DNA from: Streptomyces sp. H27-H1
GTDB lineage: Bacteria; Actinomycetota; Actinomycetes; Streptomycetales; Streptomycetaceae
DNA: 64,000 bases
NCBI RefSeq assembly: GCF_026627445.1
Contig: NZ_JAPNLJ010000019.1
Span: 1-64,000, forward strand
Direction of reading: 5' to 3'
Part shown: piece by piece, positions 51,835 to 58,754 of the stretch
How the letters are laid out: every line of letters starts with the position of its first letter
How positions within the stretch are numbered: the stretch's first letter is position 1
The notes under the pieces: model-generated
What the model saw: only the letters and a program-made list of their open reading frames with translations
Told to the model about the DNA's origin: nothing
Database searches by the model: none
Program-made: the position numbers and the translations under genes

Positions 51835-51870
51835 AGAGCCGAGTCACGGGACCGTCCGTGACTCGGCTCT
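51835..51870. terminator. Perfect 15-bp hairpin in the gcl-catalase gap
   Basis: AGAGCCGAGTCACGG (51835-51849) and CCGTGACTCGGCTCT (51856-51870) form a perfect stem with a six-base loop. The plus strand continues CTGGGTTGTT. No annotated gene ends here. Confidence 0.65.
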
Positions 51871-52169
51871 CTGGGTTGTTACCGCCCGACGGAACGAGGC
51901 TGGCGCGACAGGACGTTCGCACCGCCGGGCGGAGAGGGTGGGGGAGGTGGTTCCTCGCGTACAGGGGGCGCTGTGCGTGGCCCCTATATATAAGGAGTAG
52001 TTGGCTGGGACCGTGGCGAACGGCGACGAGAACTCCGGCTTCGTCTCCCTCAGGTCAAGAGACGGGCCTCGGAACCCATTACCACCGCACTGGCTCGCAC
52101 GCTCGCCACGGTCCTCGTCCTGCCCTCACCGCGTACCACCCCTCATCCGGGTTCGCGGTGTGGGCTCAA

Positions 52170-52204
52170 CACCCGGATCCTGACCTCCCGTCAGAATCCC
52201 GGTG
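52170..52204 (-). terminator. Hairpin downstream of catalase
   Basis: Arms 52170-52184 and 52190-52204 pair at 13 of 15 positions, one mismatch being a wobble. It lies 13 bases beyond the catalase stop on the minus strand. Confidence 0.6.
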
Positions 52205-52216
52205 AAGCTTTACGGC

Positions 52217-53674
52217 TCAGGCGTCGCGCAGGGCGCGAACGGCCGTCTCGACGCGCTTGCCGTAGTCGGCGTCAGCAGCGTGGAAGTGAGCCAGGTTCTT
52301 CTCGACGACGTCCTCGATGGTGACCTGGGACAGGCCGCCGGCGATGTTCGCCACCAGACGCTGCTTCTCGGCCTCCGACATCAGGCGGTAGAGCTCACCG
52401 GCCTGGAAGAAGTGGTCGTCCTTGGTGTGGGCCGGGGCCTCGTGGGTGCCCGTGTAGCCGGCGACGGCCTTCGGGGCGCCCAGCGCCAGACCGGTCTCGG
52501 CCGGACCCTGGTACGAGTTGGGCTCGTAGTTCTTGTCGTGGCGCGAGCCGTTGCGCAGCGCCATGACGCCGTCGCGGCCGTAGTTGTCGGCCTTGGTCGC
52601 CTTCGGGGCGTTGACCGGCAGCAGGGTGTGGTTCACACCGAGGCGGTAGCGCTGGGCGTCGGCGTACGCGAACAGACGGCCCTGGAGCATCTTGTCCGGC
52701 GAGGCGGTGATGCCCGGGACGAAGTTGTTCGGGGAGAACGCGGACTGCTCGACCTCGGCGAAGACGTTGTCGGGGTTCCGGTCCAGGACCAGGCGGCCGA
52801 CGCGCTGCAGCGGGTAATCGCTGTGCGGCCACACCTTGGTGACGTCGAACGGGTTGAAGCGGTAGTCCTCGGCCTCGGAGGCCGGCATGATCTGGACGTA
52901 GAGGGTCCAGCTCGGGTTCACACCGCGCTCGATCGCCTGCAGCAGGTCGGTCTGGTGCGAGTTGCCGTCCTTGCCGGCGGTCTCGGCACCCTGCTCGGCG
53001 GACAGGCAGCGGATGCCCTGATTCGTCTTGAAGTGGTACTTGACGAAGAAGGCCTCGCCCTGGGCGTTGGTCCACTGGTACGTGTGGGAGCCGTAGCCGT
53101 TCATGTGACGGTACGACGCCGGGATACCGCGGTCACCCATCAGCCAGGTGATCTGGTGCGTCGCCTCGGGGGCGTGCGCCCAGAAGTCCCAGACGTTGTC
53201 CGCTTCCTGCTTGCCCGTGAAGGGGTCGCGCTTCTGGGAGTGGATGAAGTCGGGGAACTTGATCGGGTCCTTGATGAAGAACACCGGGGTGTTGTTGCCG
53301 ACGAGGTCGTAGTTGCCCTCTTCGGTGTAGAACTTCAGCGCGAAGCCGCGCGGGTCGCGGACGGCGTCCGCGCCACCCAGCGAGTCGGCCACGGTGGAGA
53401 ACCGCAGGAAGGTCTCGGTCTTCTTGCCGACCGTGTTCAGGAACGCGGCGCTGGTGTACGCGGTGACGTCGTCGGTCACCTCGAAGTGACCGTACGCGGC
53501 GGAGCCGCGGGCGTGCACGACACGCTCCGGGATGCGCTCACGGTTGAAGCGGGCGAGCTTCTCCAGGAGCTGCTGGTCCTGGACCAGGATGGGGCCACCG
53601 ACGCCGGCGGTAGCGGAGTTCTGGTTGTCGGCGACCGGGGCGCCAGACTCGGTCGTCAGCGTGCGCTTCGACAT
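52217..53674 (-). CDS. Monofunctional haem catalase (small-subunit clade)
   Basis: A 485-residue catalase that destroys H2O2. The active-site His lies in RVVHARGSAAYGHFEV, the Asn in DLVGNNTPVFFIKD, and the proximal Tyr ligand in RLFAYADAQRYRLG. The length fits small-subunit catalases. ATG 53674 follows GGAAGG. Its promoter carries the same TCAACA-N3-TGTTGA operator as the uricase operon, so it is probably made together with uricase to remove the peroxide that uricase releases. Confidence 0.95.
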   Translation of the reverse strand: MSKRTLTTESGAPVADNQNSATAGVGGPILVQDQQLLEKLARFNRERIPERVVHARGSAAYGHFEVTDDVTAYTSAAFLNTVGKKTETFLRFSTVADSLGGADAVRDPRGFALKFYTEEGNYDLVGNNTPVFFIKDPIKFPDFIHSQKRDPFTGKQEADNVWDFWAHAPEATHQITWLMGDRGIPASYRHMNGYGSHTYQWTNAQGEAFFVKYHFKTNQGIRCLSAEQGAETAGKDGNSHQTDLLQAIERGVNPSWTLYVQIMPASEAEDYRFNPFDVTKVWPHSDYPLQRVGRLVLDRNPDNVFAEVEQSAFSPNNFVPGITASPDKMLQGRLFAYADAQRYRLGVNHTLLPVNAPKATKADNYGRDGVMALRNGSRHDKNYEPNSYQGPAETGLALGAPKAVAGYTGTHEAPAHTKDDHFFQAGELYRLMSEAEKQRLVANIAGGLSQVTIEDVVEKNLAHFHAADADYGKRVETAVRALRDA

Positions 53675-53730
53675 GGTGACCTTCCATACGGGGAACTGCT
53701 GACGGAATTCGTCTTCCGTCATGCGGAACA

Positions 53731-53770
53731 GCCTAATTTCGGCATGAACTCGACGTCAACAGTTTGTTGA
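53731..53770 (-). promoter_or_regulatory. Catalase promoter with overlapping palindromic operator
   Basis: On the minus strand TTGACG (53754-53759) is followed after 17 bases by TTAGGC (53731-53736). The palindrome TCAACA-GTT-TGTTGA (plus strand 53756-53770) overlaps the -35, so a bound protein would block the polymerase. The uricase operon promoter has the same layout. Confidence 0.65.
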
Positions 53771-53792
53771 AAAAAAGAGGGAGGGGAGGTAA

Positions 53793-53852
53793 TCCGGACG
53801 GTGCCGGCACTTGGGCGCGACAGGACAGGTGTCAGCACCGGCACCATCCGGA
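53793..53852 (-). terminator. Hairpin downstream of glxR
   Basis: Arms TCCGGACGGTGCCGG (53793-53807) and CCGGCACCATCCGGA (53838-53852) pair at 14 of 15 positions. On the minus strand a run of seven T residues follows after a short C/T-rich stretch, giving a near-classical terminator for the hyi-glxR operon. Confidence 0.6.
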
Positions 53853-53917
53853 AACTCAGGGCCCCGCGAGCGGGGTGGGTGGCGGCCCGGCGAGCGGGCC
53901 GCCTATCGGAGCGGAGC

Positions 53918-54808
53918 TCAGATCTGGGCGCCGGAGAGGCGCTCGACCGCGCGGAGCAGCGCGGAGTGGTCCAGGCCACCGTCACCCTGGGCGCGCAGCG
54001 AGGCGACCAGCTGGGCGACGACCGCGCCGACCGGGAGGGCGGCACCGACGTTGCGGGCGGCGTCGGTGACGATGCCCATGTCCTTGTGGTGCAGGTCGAT
54101 CCGGAAACCGGGCTTGAAGTCGCGGTTCAGGAAGTTGGCCTTCTTGCGGGTCAGGACCGTGGAGCCGGCCAGACCGCCGTTGAGCACGTCCAGAGCGGCT
54201 TCGAGGTTCACGCCCGACTTCTCGAGGAAGACGACGGCCTCGGCGCACGCCTGGATGTTCACCGCGACGATGAGCTGGTTGGCAGCCTTCACCGTCTGGC
54301 CGGAGCCGTGCGGGCCACACAGGACGATGGTCTTGCCGAGGGCCTCGAGGACCGGCAGGGCCTCGTCGAAGTCGGCCTGCTCGCCACCCACCATGATCGA
54401 CAGGACGGCCTCGATGGCACCGGCCTCGCCGCCGGAGACCGGGGCGTCGAGGACGCGGATGCCCTTGGCGGCGGCGTTCTTCGCCAGGTCGATCGAGGTC
54501 TGCGGGGTGATCGACGACATGTCGACGATCAGCGCGCCGGACTTGGCGTTCTCAAGGATGCCGTTCTCGCCGTAGGAGATGGCCTCGACCTGCGGGGAGG
54601 CGGGCACCATCGTGACGATGACGTCCGCGTCGGCCACGGCCTCGGCGATCGAACCGGCGGTGGCGCCACCGGCCGCGGCCAGGCGGTCCAGCTTGTCCTG
54701 CTCCAGCGTGAAGCCGGTGACCGAGTAGCCGGCCTTCAGGAGGTTCTCGGCCATGGGGGAGCCCATGATGCCGAGACCGATCCAGGCGATCTTCGGGAGG
54801 TTGCTCAT
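53918..54808 (-). CDS. glxR: 2-hydroxy-3-oxopropionate (tartronate semialdehyde) reductase
   Basis: A 296-residue beta-hydroxyacid dehydrogenase that reduces tartronate semialdehyde, the Gcl product, to glycerate. The N-terminal cofactor motif IAWIGLGIMGSPMAENLLKAG, the substrate motif DAPVSGGEAGA and the catalytic Lys in GSGQTVKAANQLIV are all present. ATG 54808 follows AGAAGGA. It lies 74 bases after hyi in the same orientation and probably shares its promoter. Confidence 0.93.
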   Translation of the reverse strand: MSNLPKIAWIGLGIMGSPMAENLLKAGYSVTGFTLEQDKLDRLAAAGGATAGSIAEAVADADVIVTMVPASPQVEAISYGENGILENAKSGALIVDMSSITPQTSIDLAKNAAAKGIRVLDAPVSGGEAGAIEAVLSIMVGGEQADFDEALPVLEALGKTIVLCGPHGSGQTVKAANQLIVAVNIQACAEAVVFLEKSGVNLEAALDVLNGGLAGSTVLTRKKANFLNRDFKPGFRIDLHHKDMGIVTDAARNVGAALPVGAVVAQLVASLRAQGDGGLDHSALLRAVERLSGAQI

Positions 54809-54882
54809 GATGAGGGTCCTTCTCTTAATGCTTCGTACGAAAAGTTCGTCAGGTGCCTGGCTGTTCGCCCGGACTTTTCCGC

Positions 54883-55716
54883 CTACTTCGCGGCGCGGGC
54901 CTCGGAAGGCAGCCACGCGAAGGAGGCGGCGGCGTCGGCGGCCTTGTACTCGAGACCGACAAAGCCCTGGTAGCCGGCCTTCTGGAGCTGGTCGAGCAGC
55001 TCTTCGAGGGGCAGCTCACCGGTGCCGGGGGCACCTCGTCCCGGCTTGTCCGCAATCTGGACGTGCCCGGTCTTGGCGGCGTACTTTTCGATGACCTCGG
55101 AGAGGTCCTCATCGTTCATCGCCAGGTGGTACAGGTCGAGCAGGAACTTGGCGTTCCCGAGGCCGGTGGCCTCGTTCACCTTGTCCACTACCTCGATGCC
55201 GGCCGGGGCGCTCACCAGGGGGTAGAGCGGCGACTCGGGCTTGTTCAGCGTCTCGATCAGGAGGATCGCGCCGACGCGGTCCGCGGCCTGAGCCGCCACG
55301 ACCAGGTTCTTCAGCGCGAGCTCGTCCTGAACGGCCGGGTCCACGCCTTCGACGCGGTTGCCGTAGAGGGCGTTCAGCGCCTTGCAGCCAACCGAGGCGG
55401 CGAAGTCCGCAGCCACGTTGATGTTGGCGTTGAAGCGCTCCGACTCCTCACCGGGAACCGAAACCGCACCGCGGTCCGGGCCCGGCAGCTGGCCGGCGTA
55501 GAAGTTAAGGCCCACCAGCTGGGTGCCGGCGTCCTCAAGAGCCTTCTTGAGGGCGTCGAGCTCCGCTTGAGCGGGGGTGGGGGTCTCGATCCAGGGCCAC
55601 CACAGCTCGACCGCCGTGAAGCCCGCTGCGGCGGCTGCCGCGGGACGCTCCAGGAGCGGGAGTTCCGTGAAGAGGATCGAAAGATTTACATCGAAGCGCT
55701 GGTCCGTGTATCCCAT
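54883..55716 (-). CDS. hyi: Hydroxypyruvate isomerase (TIM-barrel)
   Basis: A 277-residue xylose-isomerase-like TIM barrel that interconverts hydroxypyruvate and tartronate semialdehyde. Metal-binding segments are visible: LLIETLNKP, FLLDLYHLAMNDED, GHVQIADKPGRGAPGTGE and GFVGLEYKA. ATG 55716 gives the family's usual FDVNLSILFTELPLLERP opening. It is first in the hyi-glxR operon. The tandem operators at 55733-55768 lie in its leader, and the nearer one overlaps the Shine-Dalgarno region. Confidence 0.9.
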   Translation of the reverse strand: MGYTDQRFDVNLSILFTELPLLERPAAAAAAGFTAVELWWPWIETPTPAQAELDALKKALEDAGTQLVGLNFYAGQLPGPDRGAVSVPGEESERFNANINVAADFAASVGCKALNALYGNRVEGVDPAVQDELALKNLVVAAQAADRVGAILLIETLNKPESPLYPLVSAPAGIEVVDKVNEATGLGNAKFLLDLYHLAMNDEDLSEVIEKYAAKTGHVQIADKPGRGAPGTGELPLEELLDQLQKAGYQGFVGLEYKAADAAASFAWLPSEARAAK

Positions 55717-55732
55717 GAGGGGTGTGCGCTCC

Positions 55733-55768
55733 TTCCGTATTGCGGAAGTTAGTTTCTGCCTGATGGAA
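55733..55768. promoter_or_regulatory. Tandem operators upstream of hyi
   Basis: TTCCGTATTGCGGAA (55733-55747, a perfect inverted repeat) and TTCTGCCTGATGGAA (55754-55768) are spaced 21 bases start to start, exactly as at gcl. They begin 17 bases from the hyi start. Confidence 0.65.
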
Positions 55769-55896
55769 GACTGCAAGCAGGGCGGCACGATTGTCAAGTG
55801 CCGCCTCCCGAAAAGTCCGGCCCGCCCGTCGCCCGACCGCCACCCCTCAAGGGGGCGCTATCGCGCCGCTCCATCTGGCCCGGGTAGCTTGACCAC

Positions 55897-56148
55897 GTGC
55901 GATTGAGAGTGGAGTTCACGACCGAGCCCTTCGATCTCGAAGAGGCCCCTGCCCATGCCGTAGCCGCTCGGGAGGTCATCCAGAAGGCCCAGCTGGACGC
56001 GGTGGATGTCGGCCCGTTCGGCAATACGGCCGAGGGGGAGTCCGAAGAGGTGCTGGCGGCGGTCACCGTGCTGCTGCGAGACGCCCTGGGGGCCGGAGCC
56101 ACGCGCGTCTCGCTCCAGGTCAACGTGATCGGGGAGGACACGCCATGA
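55897..56148 (+). CDS. Thiamine-binding (MTH1187/YkoF-like) small protein
   Basis: An 83-residue protein of the MTH1187/YkoF-type ferredoxin-like fold. The segment DVGPFGNTAEGESEEVLAAVTVLLRDALGAGATRVSLQVNVI matches the family core, in which thiamine or a related hydroxymethylpyrimidine is bound. The start is GTG 55897. The stop overlaps the next gene (ATGA), so it is co-translated with a helix-turn-helix regulator and may supply it with a ligand signal. That link is inferred. Confidence 0.65.
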   Translation: MRLRVEFTTEPFDLEEAPAHAVAAREVIQKAQLDAVDVGPFGNTAEGESEEVLAAVTVLLRDALGAGATRVSLQVNVIGEDTP

Positions 56149-56543
56149 CCGAGCCCCGGGACCATCCCTTCGTCACCGCGGTCAAGCCGCTGGTGGACGC
56201 GATGGGTGGCGAGCTGATGGATCCCTCCCTGGCTCAGCCCGACGATGTCGTGCTCTCGTGGGAGGGTGAGGACCTCCTGGCCGTAAGGCTCCCGCAGCTC
56301 TCGGACTCGCTGGACCACATCCTGGCGGCGCTGGAGCGCCGGCACGGCGTACCGTTGTCCGGGCTCGACCGGAAGTCCAAGCAGGACGTGGTGCGGATAC
56401 TGGAGGCGCGAGGCGCCTTCTCGGTCCGGCACGGTGTGGAAACGGTCGCGGGAGCGCTGGGTGTAAGCCGCTTCACGGTCTACAACTACTTGAACAGGGA
56501 CGCGAACACTCCCAAGGGATCCAGCGGAGCCAACCAAGAGTGA
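56145..56543 (+). CDS. YheO-like helix-turn-helix transcriptional regulator
   Basis: A 132-residue protein. The C-terminal 60 residues (LDRKSKQDVVRILEARGAF, then VETVAGALGVSRFTVYNYLNR) form the helix-turn-helix seen in YheO/DauR-type regulators. The N-terminal half lacks the PAS-like domain of full-length relatives, so the signal may come through the co-translated small protein. It ends in a classical terminator, then the uricase operon begins. It is a candidate regulator of that operon and of catalase. Confidence 0.7.
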   Translation: MTEPRDHPFVTAVKPLVDAMGGELMDPSLAQPDDVVLSWEGEDLLAVRLPQLSDSLDHILAALERRHGVPLSGLDRKSKQDVVRILEARGAFSVRHGVETVAGALGVSRFTVYNYLNRDANTPKGSSGANQE

Positions 56544-56566
56544 ATCGAACCTGACCCACAGTGACG

Positions 56567-56601
56567 AGCCGCCGCCCAATTCACCCGGGCGGCGGCTTTT
56601 G
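56567..56601 (+). terminator. Intrinsic terminator before the uricase operon
   Basis: GCCGCCGCCC (56568-56577) pairs perfectly with GGGCGGCGGC (56587-56596), followed directly by TTTT. It separates the regulator pair from the uricase operon. Confidence 0.85.
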
Positions 56602-56614
56602 TGTACGGGAAGTT

Positions 56615-56654
56615 TCAACAAAGTGTTGACGCGGTGTTGTCGAGGGCGTTAGCT
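56615..56654 (+). promoter_or_regulatory. Uricase operon promoter with overlapping operator
   Basis: The palindrome TCAACA-AAG-TGTTGA (56615-56629) overlaps a -35 TTGACG (56626-56631). After 17 bases comes TTAGCT (56649-56654) as a weak -10. The palindrome and -35 placement are the same as at the catalase promoter. Confidence 0.65.
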
Positions 56655-56697
56655 ATGCGCAGCCCGTCAAAGCAACAACAGGCCACGGAGGCCTACC

Positions 56698-57213
56698 GTG
56701 ACTTCGAGTCCGACCCCGGGTCTCACCCGGTTCAACGCCTTGGACGACAGCGAGGCCACGGCCGAGCTGCACGAGGTGTGCGCCAGCTCGGCATGGGGCA
56801 GCAAACTGCTGGCCCAGCGCCCCTTCACCAGCACCGAATCCCTGTTCTCCGCGAACGAGGCCGCCATGGCCGAGCTCACCGCGGAGGACCTGGGCGAGGC
56901 GATGGGAGGCCATGCGCCGATCGGCCGGCCGAAGCCGGGAGACCCGACCTCCGCCCGCGAGCAGCGTGGCATGGCCGGTGCCTCGGAGGAGCTCAAGACC
57001 GAGCTCCTCGAACTGAACCTGGCGTACCAGGAGAAGTTCGGCCACGTCTTCCTCATCTGCGCCACCGGTGCGACCGGTGCGTTCATGCGGGACGCGGTCA
57101 AGGTCCGGATCGAGAACTCGCCGGAACAGGAGCGGGAAACCGCTCGTGGCGAGCTCGTCAAGATCAACCGGATTCGCCTGACCCGTCTCGTGGAATCCGT
57201 AGAAGGAGAGTAG
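56698..57213 (+). CDS. uraD: OHCU decarboxylase
   Basis: A 171-residue 2-oxo-4-hydroxy-4-carboxy-5-ureidoimidazoline decarboxylase, which makes (S)-allantoin in the last step from urate. It has the family opening GLTRFNALDDSEATAELHEVC, with the PF-type region, and a helical C-terminal half (NLAYQEKFGHVFLICATGATG, with the FG.VFLI motif). The catalytic His that usually sits in GGHAPIG is present. The start is GTG 56698 behind GGAGG. It is first in the uraD-uraH-uricase operon. Confidence 0.92.
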   Translation: MTSSPTPGLTRFNALDDSEATAELHEVCASSAWGSKLLAQRPFTSTESLFSANEAAMAELTAEDLGEAMGGHAPIGRPKPGDPTSAREQRGMAGASEELKTELLELNLAYQEKFGHVFLICATGATGAFMRDAVKVRIENSPEQERETARGELVKINRIRLTRLVESVEGE

Positions 57214-57221
57214 GACCGAGC

Positions 57222-57626
57222 ATGAGCACTGAGACCACCGCGTCGGTGTCCACGCACATTCTGGACACCAGCATCGGAAAGCCCGCCGAAGGCGTCGCGA
57301 TCTCCCTGTCGGCCCGTAAGGGTCCGGGCGGTGAGTGGGTGGCCCTGGGCGGTTCCGCCACCGATGTGGACGGGCGTTGCAAGGACCTGCCGGCTCTGCC
57401 GGAGGGCACCACCCACGTACGTCTCGACTTCGAGACCGAGACGTACTTTGTGAATAAGAACAGTTCCAAGAAGCAAGCCGAGGCGCAGCAGGACGCCCCC
57501 CGCGTAAGGGACAGCGGTGCGTTTTTCCCGGAGGTCACCATCACCTTCTCGGTGAACCCGGGCGAGCACTATCACGTACCGCTGCTGCTCAACCCGTTCG
57601 GCTACTCCGTTTACCGAGGGAGCTAG
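57222..57626 (+). CDS. uraH: 5-hydroxyisourate hydrolase (transthyretin-like)
   Basis: A 134-residue HIU hydrolase, which turns 5-hydroxyisourate into OHCU. It has the N-terminal STHILDTSIGKPA motif with catalytic His, a DGR turn, HYHVPLLLNPFGYSVYRGS with the second His and the C-terminal YRGS tetrapeptide. An extra loop (NKNSSKKQAEAQQDAP, about 75-90) is longer than in most relatives. It is eight bases from uraD and five bases from the uricase gene. Confidence 0.93.
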   Translation: MSTETTASVSTHILDTSIGKPAEGVAISLSARKGPGGEWVALGGSATDVDGRCKDLPALPEGTTHVRLDFETETYFVNKNSSKKQAEAQQDAPRVRDSGAFFPEVTITFSVNPGEHYHVPLLLNPFGYSVYRGS

Positions 57627-57631
57627 CAGAC

Positions 57632-58555
57632 ATGCCCACGATTCTCGGCCAGAACCAGTACGGCAAAGCAGAGAACCGCGTAGTCAAGATCACGCGGGAC
57701 GGCGACACCCACCACATCAAGGACCTGAACGTCTCGGTCGCCCTTTCCGGCGACATGGACGACGTCCACTACTCCGGCTCGAACGCCAACGTCCTGCCGA
57801 CGGACACCACCAAGAACACGGTGTACGCGTTCGCCAAGGAGTACGGCATCGAGTCCGCCGAGCAGTTCGGCATCCACCTGGCGCGTTGGTTCGTCAACAG
57901 CCAGGAGCCGATCCAGAAGGCGCGCATCCGGATCGAGGAGTACTCCTGGTCCCGGATCGCCACCTCGGACGCGAACTCCAAGTTCATCGGCTCCGATGAG
58001 GTGAACCACTCCTTCGTCCGCGAGGGCATGGAGACCCGTGTCACCCAGATCACGTACGACGGCAAGAACTGGGAGGTCATCTCCGGCCTCAAGGACCTGG
58101 TCGTCATGAACTCCACGAACTCCGAGTTCTGGGGTTACGTGAAGGACAAGTACACGACCCTGAAGGAGGCCTACGACCGCATCCTGGCAACCCAGGTTTC
58201 GGCTCGCTGGCGCTTCGCCTGGTCGGATGACGAGCAGCGGATGCCCAACTGGGAGAAGTCCTACGCCGAGACCCGGAAGCACATGCTCCAGGCCTTCGCG
58301 GAGACCTACTCCCTGTCGCTGCAGCAGACCCTGTACCAGATGGGTTCGCGCATCATCAACCACCGTTCGGAGATCGACGAGGTTCGCTTCTCGCTCCCGA
58401 ACAAGCACCACTTCCTCGTCGACCTCGAGCCCTTCGGTCTCAAGAACGACAACGAGGTCTACTTCGCCGCGGACCGCCCGTACGGTCTGATCGAGGCGAC
58501 GGTTCTCCGCGACGGCGTCGACGCCCGTATCCCCGTGGACATGACCAACCTCTGA
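57632..58555 (+). CDS. Urate oxidase (uricase)
   Basis: A 307-residue cofactor-free urate oxidase that yields 5-hydroxyisourate and H2O2. The two T-fold repeats are complete. Catalytic residues are in place: Lys in NQYGKAENR, Thr in NVLPTDTTKNTVY and His in LPNKHHFLVDL. The protein ends without an SKL-type tail, as in bacteria. It is last in the uraD-uraH-uricase operon, and a terminator follows at 58570-58594. The H2O2 by-product explains shared control with catalase. Confidence 0.95.
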   Translation: MPTILGQNQYGKAENRVVKITRDGDTHHIKDLNVSVALSGDMDDVHYSGSNANVLPTDTTKNTVYAFAKEYGIESAEQFGIHLARWFVNSQEPIQKARIRIEEYSWSRIATSDANSKFIGSDEVNHSFVREGMETRVTQITYDGKNWEVISGLKDLVVMNSTNSEFWGYVKDKYTTLKEAYDRILATQVSARWRFAWSDDEQRMPNWEKSYAETRKHMLQAFAETYSLSLQQTLYQMGSRIINHRSEIDEVRFSLPNKHHFLVDLEPFGLKNDNEVYFAADRPYGLIEATVLRDGVDARIPVDMTNL

Positions 58556-58569
58556 TGTGGCACTCGCGT

Positions 58570-58594
58570 CCCGGGGCTCCGCAGTGGCCCCGGG
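58570..58594 (+). terminator. Terminator after uricase
   Basis: CCCGGGGC (58570-58577) pairs with GCCCCGGG (58587-58594) over a nine-base loop, 15 bases after the stop. Confidence 0.65.
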
Positions 58595-58608
58595 GCGGTG
58601 CGACACCT

Positions 58609-58671
58609 GTCAGTACTCTCAACTTCCTGAATCGGCACCCGGACGCACCACACGGGGCGGCAGTACTGTCA
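58609..58671. promoter_or_regulatory. Direct repeats upstream of the deaminase gene
   Basis: GTCAGTACTCTCA (58609-58621) and GGCAGTACTGTCA (58659-58671) share the pattern GNCAGTACTNTCA in direct orientation, 50 bases apart. The second contains the palindrome CAGTACTG. They lie 84-146 bases before the deaminase start and may bind a regulator different from the uricase one. Confidence 0.4.
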
Positions 58672-58754
58672 GCTGTCAAGGCCCCCGGCTCCGGCACTCA
58701 AATCCCCTGGGTTTTGCCGTGCCCGCACCGCCACTGAAAGCACGAGGAAGTCCC

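Larger units (their letters stand above)
51286..52216. other. Gene-poor 930-base gap between gcl and catalase
   Basis: No supported protein-coding gene. It holds four strong hairpins (51313-51352, 51501-51537, 51835-51870, 52170-52204). Near 51985-51996 it also has a TATATA-AAGGAG stretch five bases ahead of a TTG that could open a 60-codon frame. The 15-bp stem at 51835-51870 does not belong to either flanking gene, so an independent small RNA or short transcript may end there. Confidence 0.5.

Noticed and set aside
52001..52183. A 60-codon plus frame starting with TTG after AAGGAG
   Set aside because: The Shine-Dalgarno spacing is good, but codon bias is weak and the residue mix (many Pro, Arg, Ser) is unlike protein; kept only as a possibility within the gap.
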